64,000 nt of DNA from Bradyrhizobium liaoningense (lineage in GTDB: Bacteria > Pseudomonadota > Alphaproteobacteria > Rhizobiales > Xanthobacteraceae), in the NCBI RefSeq assembly GCF_018130955.1, contig NZ_JAFCJM010000023.1, positions 37,511-101,510 of the forward strand. The letters run 5' to 3'. The position numbers and the translations under genes are program-made. Position 1 is the stretch's first letter. Each line of letters opens with the position of its first letter. Of the stretch, positions 24,815 through 33,744 are shown in pieces. The notes beneath the pieces are model-generated. The model saw nothing but the letters and a program-made list of their open reading frames with translations. It was not told where the DNA came from and made no database searches.

Positions 24815-25681
24815 ATGAGCGACAAGGCCGTCATCACCTGCGCGCTGAACGGCGTGCTCACCGATCCGAAGCAGCACAACGTGCCCGTCACGCCCGAACA
24901 GATGGCGCGCGAGGCCAAGGCTGCGTTCGATGCCGGCGCCAGCATCATGCACATCCATCTGCGCCAGCAAGCGCCGAACAAGGGGCACCTGCCGTCCTGG
25001 GAGGTAGCCGTCAGCAAGGAGATCCAGCAGGCGATCCGCGAAGCCTGCCCCGGCGTGATCATCAACCACACCTCGGGTGTCTCTGGGCCGAACTACTCCG
25101 GCGCGCTGGATTGCATCCGCGAGACCAGGCCGGAGATCGCCGCCTGCAACGCCGGCTCGCTCAACTATCTCAAGGTCAAGGCCGACAACACCTGGGCCTG
25201 GCCGCCGATGATGTTCGACAACGCGGTCGAGAAGGTGAAGGACTATCTCGACGTCATGAACGCGGTCGGCACCATCCCCGAGTTCGAATGTTTTGACGTC
25301 GGCATCGTCCGCTGCGTCGGCATGTACACCCAGATCGGCATGTACAGGGGGCCGCTGGAGTACAACTTCGTCATGGGCGTCGCCTCCGGCATGCCGGCCG
25401 ATCCCGAGCTGCTGCCGATCCTGATCAAGCTGAAGCGGCCCGAGGCGCACTTCCAGGTCACCGCGATCGGCCGCGAAGAGATCTGGCCGCTGCACCAGCG
25501 CTGCGCCGATCTCGGCGGCCATCTGCGCACCGGCCTCGAGGACACGTTCTATCTTGCCGACGGCAAGAAGGTGACGTCGAACGGCCAGCTCATCGAAGCC
25601 GTCGCGGCCTGTGCCCGGCGCGCGGGTCGCGAGATCGCGAGCCCGGCGGAGGCGCGGAAGATCTTTGGGACCAACAGATAG
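24815..25681 (+). CDS. 3-keto-5-aminohexanoate cleavage protein (BKACE family)
   Basis: A 288-residue TIM-barrel enzyme of the beta-keto acid cleavage family, which condenses a beta-keto acid with acetyl-CoA and splits it into acetoacetate and a new CoA ester. The zinc motif HxH is present as MHIHLR near residues 46-51, and the first strand carries TCALNGVLTD. The C-terminal part contains GHLRTGLEDTFYL, typical of the family. BKACE members accept many different beta-keto acids, so the name given to the founding enzyme should not be taken as its substrate. It is followed by the carboxylase genes, with a 79-93 bp gap holding a repeat. Confidence 0.92.
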   Translation: MSDKAVITCALNGVLTDPKQHNVPVTPEQMAREAKAAFDAGASIMHIHLRQQAPNKGHLPSWEVAVSKEIQQAIREACPGVIINHTSGVSGPNYSGALDCIRETRPEIAACNAGSLNYLKVKADNTWAWPPMMFDNAVEKVKDYLDVMNAVGTIPEFECFDVGIVRCVGMYTQIGMYRGPLEYNFVMGVASGMPADPELLPILIKLKRPEAHFQVTAIGREEIWPLHQRCADLGGHLRTGLEDTFYLADGKKVTSNGQLIEAVAACARRAGREIASPAEARKIFGTNR

Positions 25682-25683
25682 TT

Positions 25684-25764
25684 CGTCATTCCGGGGCGAT
25701 GCGCAGCATCGAACCCGGAATCTCGAGATTCCGGGTCTGGTCCTTCGGACCATCCCGGAATGAC
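25684..25764. repeat. Intergenic hairpin repeat overlapping the apparent start of the next gene
   Basis: GTCATTCCGGGGCGATG at the left pairs with CATCCCGGAATGAC at the right, and an inner hairpin (CCCGGAATCTCGAGATTCCGGG) is perfect. The right arm contains the in-frame ATG at 25760 of the carboxylase beta subunit, which argues that this ATG is not the real start. Confidence 0.7.
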
Positions 25765-25774
25765 GGAGAAGATT

Positions 25775-27391
25775 GTGGCAATCATCGAAAACACCATCTC
25801 CCCCGGCAGTGCCGCCTACCACGCCAATCGCGACGGCATGCTCGGCCTCATCGACCGGATGCGAACGCTGGAATCGCGCACGCGTGCGGCGTCAGCCGCC
25901 GCAAAGGATCGCTTCCACAAGCGCGGGCAGCTTTTGCCGCGCGAGCGCGTCGCGCTCGTGCTCGATCCCGGCGCTCCCTTCATCGAGCTGTCCACGCTCG
26001 CCGGCTACATGTTCGACGTGCCGGATGCGAACAAGAGCGTGCCCGGCGGTGGCGTCGTCTCCGGTATCGGCTTCGTCTCCGGTGTCCGTTGCATGGTCAG
26101 CGCCAGCGATGCCGGTATCGATGCCGGCGCGCTGCAGCCTTACGGCCTCGACAAGACGCTGCGGGTGCAAGAGCTCGCGCTGGAGAACAAGCTGCCTTAT
26201 GTGCAGCTCGTCGAAAGCGCCGGCGCCAATCTCTTGCGCTACCGCGTCGAAGATTTCGTTCGCGGCGGCAACATCTTCCGCAACCTCGCGCGGCTGTCGG
26301 CGGCGGGCCTGCCCGTCGTCACGGTGACGCACGGCTCCTCCACTGCGGGCGGCGCCTATCAGACGGGGCTGTCCGACTACATCGTGATGGTGCGCGGCCG
26401 CACCCGCGCCTTCCTCGCCGGGCCGCCGCTGCTCAAGGCCGCCACCGGCGAGGTCGCGACCGAGGAAGAGCTCGGCGGCGCCGAGATGCATACCTCGATC
26501 TCCGGCCTCGGCGATTATCTCGCCGAGGACGACCGCGATGCCTTGCGTATCGCGCGCGAGATCATGGCCGCGCTGGAGTGGGACCGGCCGGGCAGGGCGG
26601 GCGCGCAATACAAGCCGCCGCGTTACGATCAGGACGAGCTGCTCGGCATCATGCCGATGGACCACAAGCGTCCCGTCGACATGAAGCAGGTCATCGCCCG
26701 CATCATCGACGATTCCGACTTCACCGAGATGGCGCTGAATTACGGCCCCGCCACCGTCTGCGGCCATGCCCGCATCGAGGGCCAGGCGATCGGCATCATC
26801 ACCAATAACGGCCCGCTCGATCCCGCCGGCGCCAACAAGGCGACGCATTTCATCCAGGCCTGTTGCCAGACCCGCACGCCGATCCTCTATCTGAACAACA
26901 CCACCGGCTACATGGTCGGCAAAGCCTACGAAGAAGCCGGCATGATCAAGCACGGCTCAAAGATGATCCAGGCGGTGACCTCGGCGACGGTGCCGCAGAT
27001 CACGATCTATTGCGGCGCCTCCTTCGGCGCCGGCAACTACGGCATGTGCGGCCGTGGCTTCCATCCGCGCTTCTGCTTCTCCTGGCCTAACGCGAAAACC
27101 GCCGTGATGGGCGGCGAGCAGGCCGCCGAAACCATGGCGATCGTGACCGAAGCTGCCGCCGCACGGCGTGGCAAGCCGATTGAAAAGGAGAAGCTGGAGG
27201 CCATGAAGGCGCAAATCGTCGGCGTGTTCGACGGCCAGATGGACGTATTCTCGACCAGCGCGCGCGTGCTCGACGACGGCGTGATCGATCCGCGCGACAC
27301 CCGCGCGACCCTCGCTGAGGTGCTCGCGATCTGCCGCGAGGGCGACGTGCGGACGCCGCAGCGCATGCAATTCTCGGTGGCGCGCCCATGA
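25775..27391 (+). CDS. Acyl-CoA carboxylase, carboxyltransferase (beta) subunit
   Basis: A 538-residue carboxyltransferase of the biotin-dependent acyl-CoA carboxylase family (propionyl-, methylcrotonyl- or geranyl-CoA type). It moves carboxyl from biotin to an acyl-CoA. Visible family segments are GGGVVSGIGFVSGV, THGSSTAGGAYQTGLSDYIVMV, the second-half NNGPLDPAGANKATHFIQ and the acyl-CoA loop SFGAGNYGMCGRGFHPRF. I choose GTG 25775 because GGAG lies six bases upstream, whereas the ATG at 25760 sits inside a repeat. It overlaps the alpha subunit gene by four bases (ATGA), so the two are translationally coupled. The acyl substrate is unresolved. Confidence 0.92.
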   Translation: MAIIENTISPGSAAYHANRDGMLGLIDRMRTLESRTRAASAAAKDRFHKRGQLLPRERVALVLDPGAPFIELSTLAGYMFDVPDANKSVPGGGVVSGIGFVSGVRCMVSASDAGIDAGALQPYGLDKTLRVQELALENKLPYVQLVESAGANLLRYRVEDFVRGGNIFRNLARLSAAGLPVVTVTHGSSTAGGAYQTGLSDYIVMVRGRTRAFLAGPPLLKAATGEVATEEELGGAEMHTSISGLGDYLAEDDRDALRIAREIMAALEWDRPGRAGAQYKPPRYDQDELLGIMPMDHKRPVDMKQVIARIIDDSDFTEMALNYGPATVCGHARIEGQAIGIITNNGPLDPAGANKATHFIQACCQTRTPILYLNNTTGYMVGKAYEEAGMIKHGSKMIQAVTSATVPQITIYCGASFGAGNYGMCGRGFHPRFCFSWPNAKTAVMGGEQAAETMAIVTEAAAARRGKPIEKEKLEAMKAQIVGVFDGQMDVFSTSARVLDDGVIDPRDTRATLAEVLAICREGDVRTPQRMQFSVARP

Positions 27392-29364
27392 GGAACGGAT
27401 CAGTGCAGCATCGGCCGTTCTTCAAGGTTTTGATCGCCAATCGCGGCGAGATCGCGCTGCGCGTCATGCGCGGTGCGCGCCGGCTCGGGCTTGGCGTCGT
27501 CGCGGTCTATTCGGACGCGGATCGCGACGCGCTCCATGTGCTGCAGGCCGATCAGGCCGTGCGCATCGGCGAGGCGCTGCCGGCGCAGTCCTATCTCAAT
27601 ATTCCCGCCATCATCGCCGCCGCGAAGGCGAGCGGCGCTGATGCCGTGCATCCCGGTTACGGCTTCCTTGCCGAAAACGAAGACTTTGCGCAGGCCTGCA
27701 AGGATGCCAGCCTGGTCTTCATCGGCCCGTCACCGCAGGCGATTTTGGCGATGGGCAACAAGGCCGGCGCCAAGGAGATCATGCAGAAGGCCGGCGTGCC
27801 CATCGTGCCCGGCTATCAGGGCACCGAGCAGGGCGACGAGGTGATGCTCGCGGAAGCCAGAAAGATCGGCTTCCCCGTGATGATCAAGGCGGTTGCCGGC
27901 GGCGGTGGCCGTGGCATGCGGCTCGTGACCGACGCGGCGTCGTTCCCGGATGCGCTGCGCAGCGCGCGCTCCGAGGCCAAGGCCGCGTTCGGCGATGGCA
28001 GCGTCATCCTCGAACGCGCCATCCAGAATCCTCGTCACATCGAGATCCAGGTGTTCGGCGATGCCCACGGCAACGCCATCCATCTCGGCGAGCGCGATTG
28101 CTCGGTGCAGCGCCGGCACCAGAAACTGATCGAGGAGGCGCCGTCACCGGCAGTAACGCCTGAGCTGCGTGCGAAGATGGGCGAAGTCGCAGTCGCCGCT
28201 GTGAGGGCGTTGCGCTACGAGGGCACCGGCACGCTCGAGTTCCTGCTCGACGACCGCGGCGAGTTCTACTTCATGGAGATGAACACCCGCCTCCAGGTCG
28301 AGCACCCCGTGACGGAAGCCATTACTGGGCTCGACCTCGTCGAGCTCCAGTTGCGCGTCGCGCGCGGCGAACCGTTGCCCGTCAAGCAGCAGGACATCCG
28401 CCTCTCGGGCCACGCCATCGAGGTGCGGCTCTGCTCGGAAGACGCTACGCATGATTTCATGCCGCAGTCCGGCCGCATGGCGCGCTGGCGGGTGCCGGGA
28501 GATATCCGCGTCGAGCACGCTTTGCAGTCGGGATCGGAAATCCCGCCGTTCTACGATTCCATGATCGCAAAAGTCATCAGCCACGGCGCCACGCGCGAGG
28601 AAGCGCGGGGGCGGCTCATCGTCGGCCTGGAGCAGCTCGTGGCCTTCGGCGTCACCACCAACCAGGCGTTTTTGATGTCGTGCCTGCGTCATCCCGGTTT
28701 TGCCAGGGGCGAGGCGACCACGGCCTTTATCGGTGCGCATCGCGATGAACTGATGGCGCCACGCAAGGATGGCGCGTCCGATGTCGCGCTTGCGGGCCTT
28801 TTGCTCTATGTCACCAATCCCAATGCTCCGTCGTGGCGCAGCGGGCGGAGCCTGGCTGCAACCTTCCCGCTGCCCGTGCAGATAGAGATCGACGGCAAGG
28901 CGCACGAGCTCGACGTCATGCGCGAGCGCGACGGCGGCTACAGCGTCGCCGCCGATGGCAAGACGAACAAGTTCGAGATCGATCAGCTCGATCCGGACGC
29001 GATCCGCTTCCGTCATGACGGCGTGATGGACACCGCAAAATTCCATCGCGACGGCGACCGCCTTTATGTCCAGCATCGCGGCCAGCCACTGGCGGCAACC
29101 GACCTCACGCTCGCCGCACCGAAGGCCGCGGCCGCCAATGGCGGCGACGGCAAGGTGCGCGCCGCCATGAACGGCCGCGTCGTCGCCGTCCTCGTCAAGC
29201 CGGGTGATCGCGTCACCGCGGGGCAGCCGGTGATGACATTGGAAGCGATGAAGATGGAGCACGTCCACAAGGCCGGCGTCGACGGCGTGGTGGCGGCGAT
29301 CGACGTCGCCGAAGGCGAGCAGGTGACGACGGGCAAGATCGTGGTGGAGATCGGGGCGGGCTAG
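27388..29364 (+). CDS. Acyl-CoA carboxylase, biotin carboxylase/biotin carrier (alpha) subunit
   Basis: A 658-residue protein that carboxylates its own biotin with ATP and bicarbonate. It contains the biotin carboxylase N-domain (FFKVLIANRGEIALRVMRGARRLG), an ATP-grasp domain with the glycine loop AGGGGRGMRLV, the motif EMNTRLQVEHPVTE, a linker domain, and a C-terminal biotinyl domain whose acceptor lysine is in EAMKMEH about 33 residues from the end. Length fits the fused alpha subunits of propionyl/methylcrotonyl/geranyl-CoA carboxylases. Together with the beta subunit it forms a complete enzyme; the nearby dehydrogenases, ligases and BKACE enzyme suggest degradation of a branched or unusual acid. 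Confidence 0.93.
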   Translation: MRNGSVQHRPFFKVLIANRGEIALRVMRGARRLGLGVVAVYSDADRDALHVLQADQAVRIGEALPAQSYLNIPAIIAAAKASGADAVHPGYGFLAENEDFAQACKDASLVFIGPSPQAILAMGNKAGAKEIMQKAGVPIVPGYQGTEQGDEVMLAEARKIGFPVMIKAVAGGGGRGMRLVTDAASFPDALRSARSEAKAAFGDGSVILERAIQNPRHIEIQVFGDAHGNAIHLGERDCSVQRRHQKLIEEAPSPAVTPELRAKMGEVAVAAVRALRYEGTGTLEFLLDDRGEFYFMEMNTRLQVEHPVTEAITGLDLVELQLRVARGEPLPVKQQDIRLSGHAIEVRLCSEDATHDFMPQSGRMARWRVPGDIRVEHALQSGSEIPPFYDSMIAKVISHGATREEARGRLIVGLEQLVAFGVTTNQAFLMSCLRHPGFARGEATTAFIGAHRDELMAPRKDGASDVALAGLLLYVTNPNAPSWRSGRSLAATFPLPVQIEIDGKAHELDVMRERDGGYSVAADGKTNKFEIDQLDPDAIRFRHDGVMDTAKFHRDGDRLYVQHRGQPLAATDLTLAAPKAAAANGGDGKVRAAMNGRVVAVLVKPGDRVTAGQPVMTLEAMKMEHVHKAGVDGVVAAIDVAEGEQVTTGKIVVEIGAG

Positions 29365-29375
29365 GACCGCAAACT

Positions 29376-29412
29376 CGTCATTGCGAGGAGCGAAGCGAAG
29401 AAGCAATCCCCG
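29376..29412. repeat. Half copy of the CATTGCGAGGAGCGAAGCGAAG repeat
   Basis: CGTCATTGCGAGGAGCGAAG followed by CGAAGAAGCAATCCC is the left arm of the same element seen at 10662-10744. The expected right arm is not clear here because the DUF4253 coding region begins about 50 bases on. It lies between the convergent carboxylase and DUF4253 genes. Confidence 0.55.
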
Positions 29413-29462
29413 GCCTTGTGGACAACTGCTCCATCGAACCGGAGACGCTTCGCTGGCGTCCA

Positions 29463-30233
29463 TCAATCCCACCAGAAGACCCAGTACCTGCTCGTTGTCA
29501 GCGAAGCCGCGTGGGACTGGATCGCCTCGCGTGAAAACTGATAGTCCTCAAGCGTCTCCTGGCAAAACAGCAGCTGTTCGCGCAGAAGACACAACGCATC
29601 CTGGAAGCTGGCAGGCGGACGGCTAACCCTGAATTCAAGCGTTCCGCTGCCAATCGCGCAGATGTCGGCACCAAACCGCGTGTGCCAATGCTCTGCGACG
29701 GCCATCATGTCTTCGGGAGAGGGTGCATCATTCCAGCCGCCGTAAAGCAGGAACGCTGGAATTCTCCAGCTCTTGGCGGTTGGAATGCGCAAGGCTGCCA
29801 CCTCCCTGAACGGCTCGATCGGTCGCTTTGAGTGGTCGAAGACCGTCCACATCGGCCCCTCGACTGGTTGCGGCAATTCAAGATCGGGATCGGGAGTCAG
29901 GGACGATAGCTCGTCCAAGGCCATCCTCAGTTCGTCGTCCAGATTGCGATATGCTTCCTCAAAGAAATCCTCGGCCGGACGGCGCATCTTCAATGTCTGG
30001 CGAGCGGCTCCGATCCACTGCCGATGTGTCACCTGGGGAAGCAACCAGGCGTTTGGCGAAAGAATCAGCGGGGAAAATCCTGCGATCCGGCCTTCGCGCT
30101 GGAGAGCCCCGAAGCTCTCTTCAATTCCCTCGCCTGGGAGAGTTGTGAACTCCAGCTTGAGCCGCTCGATCTGCGTTTGTCCATTGCCTCGCCTGCCTGG
30201 CCTCCCGTTCGACCGCGAGGCTGGCCAAGACAT
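29463..30233 (-). CDS. DUF4253 domain-containing protein
   Basis: A 256-residue protein whose C-terminal half matches DUF4253: FLLYGGWNDAPSPEDMMAVAEHWHTRFGADI, then SGTLEFRVSRPP, FCQETLEDY, and the diagnostic ending YWVFWWD. The family is of unknown function, often found near secretion or immunity genes, but nothing like that is seen here. The only ATG start (30233) makes the gene overlap the upstream membrane-protein gene by 113 bp, in a different frame; its first 25 residues (Arg/Gly-rich) may therefore be untranslated and a non-ATG start near LKLEFTTLPGEG is possible. Confidence 0.8.
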   Translation of the reverse strand: MSWPASRSNGRPGRRGNGQTQIERLKLEFTTLPGEGIEESFGALQREGRIAGFSPLILSPNAWLLPQVTHRQWIGAARQTLKMRRPAEDFFEEAYRNLDDELRMALDELSSLTPDPDLELPQPVEGPMWTVFDHSKRPIEPFREVAALRIPTAKSWRIPAFLLYGGWNDAPSPEDMMAVAEHWHTRFGADICAIGSGTLEFRVSRPPASFQDALCLLREQLLFCQETLEDYQFSREAIQSHAASLTTSRYWVFWWD

Positions 30234-30564
30234 CCGGCGATCCCGCGCCGGCAGGTTGAAGCTGACGCGCTTGCATGTTCGACGCGATGAACGCTCCAGC
30301 CATCACGGCGACAAAACCGATGGGCGAAAAAAAGGGGATGAGCACGGCAAGCCACGGCGGAACGCCGACCATGGCCAAACCTCCAGAGAGGGCAAAAAGG
30401 CTCATTAGAACGACCGCTATGGCCGAATAGCGCAGCCTCGCGCGCTCGATGCCGCCAGGGAAGGACGAGAACCGGGATGCCGCGTATCGTGGCGCCAGCC
30501 AGATGGCGGAGGCCAACGCGCCTCCGACAAGAAGAATCATCGCGGCTGAAATGAAGCGGGTCAT
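30121..30564 (-). CDS. Small membrane protein of unknown function
   Basis: A 147-residue protein with three predicted membrane helices: residues 5-24 (ISAAMILLVGGALASAIWLA), about 46-66 (YSAIAVVLMSLFALSGGLAM) and about 68-93 (PPWLAVLIPFFSPIGFVAVM). The remaining 50 residues are polar and probably cytoplasmic. I recognise no family. It runs into the DUF4253 gene on the same strand and overlaps it, so the pair is probably co-transcribed. Hydrophobicity is real and the codon pattern fits the neighbourhood, but with no known homologue confidence is moderate. Confidence 0.6.
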   Translation of the reverse strand: MTRFISAAMILLVGGALASAIWLAPRYAASRFSSFPGGIERARLRYSAIAVVLMSLFALSGGLAMVGVPPWLAVLIPFFSPIGFVAVMAGAFIASNMQARQLQPAGAGSPDVLASLAVEREARQARQWTNADRAAQAGVHNSPRRGN

Positions 30565-30654
30565 GAACGGAATACCGACGAGAGATGGGACAGATATCTC
30601 AGATCGCGTCTATTTGTCGACCCTCGCTCGGATTGTTTGTGGCTCTGTAAGGAT

Positions 30655-31641
30655 CTACAGTCCCCGCCCCGTCCCATCATTCAGCAGACACGCCACCTGA
30701 TGTCCGCCGCCCGCGTCGACCAGCGCCGGCCGCTCCGCCTTGCACCGGTCCATCGCAAAGCGGCAGCGGGTGTGAAAGGCGCAGCCGGATGGCGGATTGA
30801 CAGGGCTCGGCACGTCGCCGTCGACCAGCGGCGCGAGCCGCTTGGCGTGGGGATTGGCGATCGGCACGGAGGCGAGCAGGGCCTGCGTGTAGGGATGGCG
30901 TGGATTCCTGAACAGCTCGTCCTTGTCTGATATCTCGACGATGCGGCCGAGATACATCACCGCGACGCGGTGGCTGATATGGGCGACCACCGCAAGGTCA
31001 TGCGCGATGAAAAGGTACGAGAAGCCGTGCTGGCGTTGCAGGTCGATCAACAGGTTGATCACCTGCGCCTGGATCGAGACGTCGAGCGCGGAGACCGGTT
31101 CGTCGCAGACGATCAGGTCCGGCTCCAGCGCGAGTGCGCGGGCGATGCAGATGCGCTGGCGCTGGCCGCCGGAGAATTGATGCGGAAAGTTGCGCATCTG
31201 GTCGGGCCGCAAGCCCACCTGCTCGAACAGTTGTGCAACCCGCGTCTCCAGTTCCTTGCCGCTCGCGAGCCCATGCACTGCGATCGGCTCGCCGACGATG
31301 TCGCCCGCGGTCATGCGCGGGTTCAGTGAGGCGAACGGGTCCTGGAACACGATCTGCATCGAGCGGCGATGCGGACGCAGCTCGGTCTTGGAGAGGCGGG
31401 TGATGTCCTCGCCGCGCAGCCGGATCTGGCCCGAGGTCGGCTCGACCAGCCGCAGCACGCTGCGCGCCACCGTCGACTTGCCGCAGCCGGATTCGCCGAC
31501 CAGGCCAAGCGTCTCGCCCGGTGCAAGCGCAAAACTGACGCCGTCGACCGCATGCACCGTGCCGACTTGCCGCCGCAGCACGCCGGCGCGCACCGGATAA
31601 TGCTTGATGAGGTCGGTGACCTCTAACAGCGCCTCGGTCAT
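30655..31641 (-). CDS. Peptide/nickel-type ABC transporter, ATP-binding protein (DppF-like)
   Basis: A 328-residue ABC ATPase. Walker A is GESGCGKST at about 49-57, the signature is FSGGQRQRI at about 160-168 and Walker B is LIVCDEPVSALD at about 180-191. The C-terminal oligopeptide-transporter region has the cysteine pattern CAFHTRCRFAMDRCKAE, the iron-sulfur-type motif of this subfamily. It is the last gene of the five-gene importer and overlaps the preceding ATPase gene by four bases. It energises uptake of small peptides or other solutes. Confidence 0.93.
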   Translation of the reverse strand: MTEALLEVTDLIKHYPVRAGVLRRQVGTVHAVDGVSFALAPGETLGLVGESGCGKSTVARSVLRLVEPTSGQIRLRGEDITRLSKTELRPHRRSMQIVFQDPFASLNPRMTAGDIVGEPIAVHGLASGKELETRVAQLFEQVGLRPDQMRNFPHQFSGGQRQRICIARALALEPDLIVCDEPVSALDVSIQAQVINLLIDLQRQHGFSYLFIAHDLAVVAHISHRVAVMYLGRIVEISDKDELFRNPRHPYTQALLASVPIANPHAKRLAPLVDGDVPSPVNPPSGCAFHTRCRFAMDRCKAERPALVDAGGGHQVACLLNDGTGRGL

Positions 31642-32648
31642 GCCACCGCCTCCGCGATGTCAGCCGCGCGCCAGCAGGCGGCGAGATGGCCGCCGCCAAA
31701 ATCCTCAAGCGCCGGATACTCCTCCTGGCAGCGCTTGACCGCGAGCTTGCAGCGCGGCGCGAAGGCGCAGCCCTTAGGCAATCGCACCAGCGACGGCACC
31801 GTGCCGGGGATTTCATTGAGCCGCGCCTGTGCCGCGACGCCGGACGCCGGCACAGCCGGGATCGAAGCCATCAGGCCGCGCGTATAAGGGTGTTTGGGAT
31901 TGGCGAACAGCTGCTCCACCGTCGCTTCCTCGACCTTTTTTCCGGCATACATCACGATCACGCGCTGCGCCGTTTGCGCGACCACGCCGAGATCGTGCGT
32001 GATCAGCACGAGGCCGGTGCCGAGCTCCTTCTGAAGATCGAGGATCAGCGCCAGGATCTGCGCCTGGATGGTGACGTCGAGCGCCGTGGTCGGCTCGTCG
32101 GCGATCAGCAGCACCGGCCGGCAGGCCAGCGCCATCGCGATCATCGCGCGCTGGCGCATGCCGCCGGAGAGCTGATGCGGATATTCCCTGGCGCGGCGCG
32201 CCGGCTCGGGAATGCGGACCAGGCGGAGCATTTCGACCGCGATGGCCTGGGCCTCCTTGGTCGAGAGCTTCCGGTGCAGCCGTACGGCCTCCGTGATCTG
32301 GTCGCCGATCCGCATCACCGGATTGAGCGAGGTCATCGGCTCCTGAAAGATCATGGAGATGCGGTTGCCCCGGATCGCGCGCATCTGCACCTCGTCCAGC
32401 GCGAGCAAATCGGTGCCTTCCAGCGTCACGGAGCCGCCGACGATCCGGCCGGGCGGATCGGGCACCAGCCGCATGAGAGAGAGCGCGGTCACGCTCTTGC
32501 CGCAGCCGGATTCGCCGACGATCGCCAGCGTCTCGCCGCGCTTCACGCCGAACGAGACGTCATCCACCGCCTTGAACAGCCCGGAATTGGTGAAGAACAC
32601 CGTTTTCAGGTTCTTCACCTCGAGCACGATATCGGGTTTATCCGCCAT
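31638..32648 (-). CDS. Peptide/nickel-type ABC transporter, ATP-binding protein (DppD-like)
   Basis: A 336-residue ABC ATPase with Walker A GESGCGKSVTALS, signature LSGGMRQRAMIAMAL and Walker B VLLIADEPTTALDVTIQ. The C-terminal cysteine motif (CAFAPRCKLAVKRCQEE) is present as in other oligopeptide importers. The ATG chosen is the one that overlaps the permease stop as TGATG; the frame extends 35 codons upstream inside the permease gene. It pairs with the DppF-like ATPase to form the asymmetric nucleotide-binding dimer. Confidence 0.93.
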   Translation of the reverse strand: MADKPDIVLEVKNLKTVFFTNSGLFKAVDDVSFGVKRGETLAIVGESGCGKSVTALSLMRLVPDPPGRIVGGSVTLEGTDLLALDEVQMRAIRGNRISMIFQEPMTSLNPVMRIGDQITEAVRLHRKLSTKEAQAIAVEMLRLVRIPEPARRAREYPHQLSGGMRQRAMIAMALACRPVLLIADEPTTALDVTIQAQILALILDLQKELGTGLVLITHDLGVVAQTAQRVIVMYAGKKVEEATVEQLFANPKHPYTRGLMASIPAVPASGVAAQARLNEIPGTVPSLVRLPKGCAFAPRCKLAVKRCQEEYPALEDFGGGHLAACWRAADIAEAVA

Positions 32649-33541
32649 CAGCCGCGCTGCCTCGGATCGAGGATGTCGCGCAGCGCGTCGCCGAACAGGT
32701 TGGTGCCGAACACAGCAAGGCTGATCGCAATCCCCGGAAAGATCACCAGCCACGGTGCGGTGCGGACATATTCGGCGGCCGATTCCGACAGCATGCGGCC
32801 CCAGGAGGGATAGGGCTCGGGAATGCCGAGGCCGAGGAACGACAGCGAGGCTTCGGTGAGGATCGTCGAGCCGAGCTGGGCGGTGGCGAGTACGATCAGC
32901 GGCGCCAGCGTGTTCGGCAGCACGTGGCGCAGCGCAATCCGCACCTCGCTCATCCCGATCGATTTCGCCGCCTCCACGAAAGGCTGCTCGCGCAGCGCCA
33001 GCGTGTTGGCGCGGATGACGCGGGCCACCGTCGGGATCAGAGGAATCGCGATCGCGATGATCACGTTCGGCAGCGACGGCCCGAGTGCCGCCGTCATCAC
33101 CAGCGCGAGTACCAGCAGCGGCAGCGCCTGCAGAACGTCGGAGACGCGCTGGAACACGAGGTCGACCCAGCCGGAGAGATAGCCCGACGTCAGCCCGACG
33201 ATGACACCGATCGAGGCACCGAGCGCGGTCGAGCCGATGCCGACCGCGAGCGAGATCCGCGCGCCGTGGATGATGCGGCTGAACACGTCGCGGCCAAAGG
33301 AATCGGTGCCCATCCAGTGCGCCGCGCTGGGACGGGCCAGGGCGTGCGCGGCATCGACGGTGAGAGGATCGAAGCGGGCGATGAAATCGGCGAAGATCGC
33401 CGTGAATACGAACAGAATCATGATGACGAGGCCCGCTGCGCCCAGCACGTGGCGCTGCGCCAGAAACAGCACCCGCCGCCAGCCCCCGGTCGCATTGGCG
33501 CCAGCGCGCTTCAGTTCGACATCAAAGTCGATCGCAGCCAT
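32648..33541 (-). CDS. Peptide/nickel-type ABC transporter, permease (DppC-like)
   Basis: A 297-residue inner-membrane permease. It has the N-terminal OppC segment (FLAQRHVLGAAGLVIMILFVFTAIFADFI), the mid-region HWMGTDSFGRDVFSRIIHGARISL that marks the DppC/OppC branch, and the EAA loop EAAKSIGMSEVRIALRHVLPN that contacts the ATPase. About six membrane helices. It is separated from the DppB-like gene by 203 bp filled by a palindromic repeat, unusual within such operons. Confidence 0.93.
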   Translation of the reverse strand: MAAIDFDVELKRAGANATGGWRRVLFLAQRHVLGAAGLVIMILFVFTAIFADFIARFDPLTVDAAHALARPSAAHWMGTDSFGRDVFSRIIHGARISLAVGIGSTALGASIGVIVGLTSGYLSGWVDLVFQRVSDVLQALPLLVLALVMTAALGPSLPNVIIAIAIPLIPTVARVIRANTLALREQPFVEAAKSIGMSEVRIALRHVLPNTLAPLIVLATAQLGSTILTEASLSFLGLGIPEPYPSWGRMLSESAAEYVRTAPWLVIFPGIAISLAVFGTNLFGDALRDILDPRQRG

Positions 33542-33564
33542 GCGTCCCCTCCTATCTTCTTCTC

Positions 33565-33713
33565 CCTCTCCCCGCTCTTCGCGGGGAGAGGGTTGGGGTG
33601 AGGGGCTGTCTCAGCGAAGACGGTGAGAATTGAACTCGTGGATAGTCCCCCTCACCCGAATTTGCGCGTTGCGCAAATTCGACCTCTCCCCGCAAGCGGG
33701 GCGAGGTGAAGGG
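33565..33713. repeat. Long palindromic repeat inside the ABC importer operon
   Basis: Begins CCTCTCCCCGCTCTTCGCGG, itself a hairpin, and ends CCTCTCCCCGCAAGCGGGGCGAGG; between them GGTGAGGGG and CCCCTCACCC pair. Related copies are at 39411-39559 and 53281-53403. It occupies the space between the DppC-like and DppB-like genes and would be in the importer message, where it may limit transcription or stability of the distal genes. Confidence 0.8.
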
Positions 33714-33744
33714 TAGCGCGCTGGTCCAGAGCAGGATCATCCAA

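Noticed and set aside
24703..25296. 197-codon plus-strand frame overlapping the BKACE gene
   Set aside because: Alternative frame; the BKACE frame has conserved motifs including MHIHLR.
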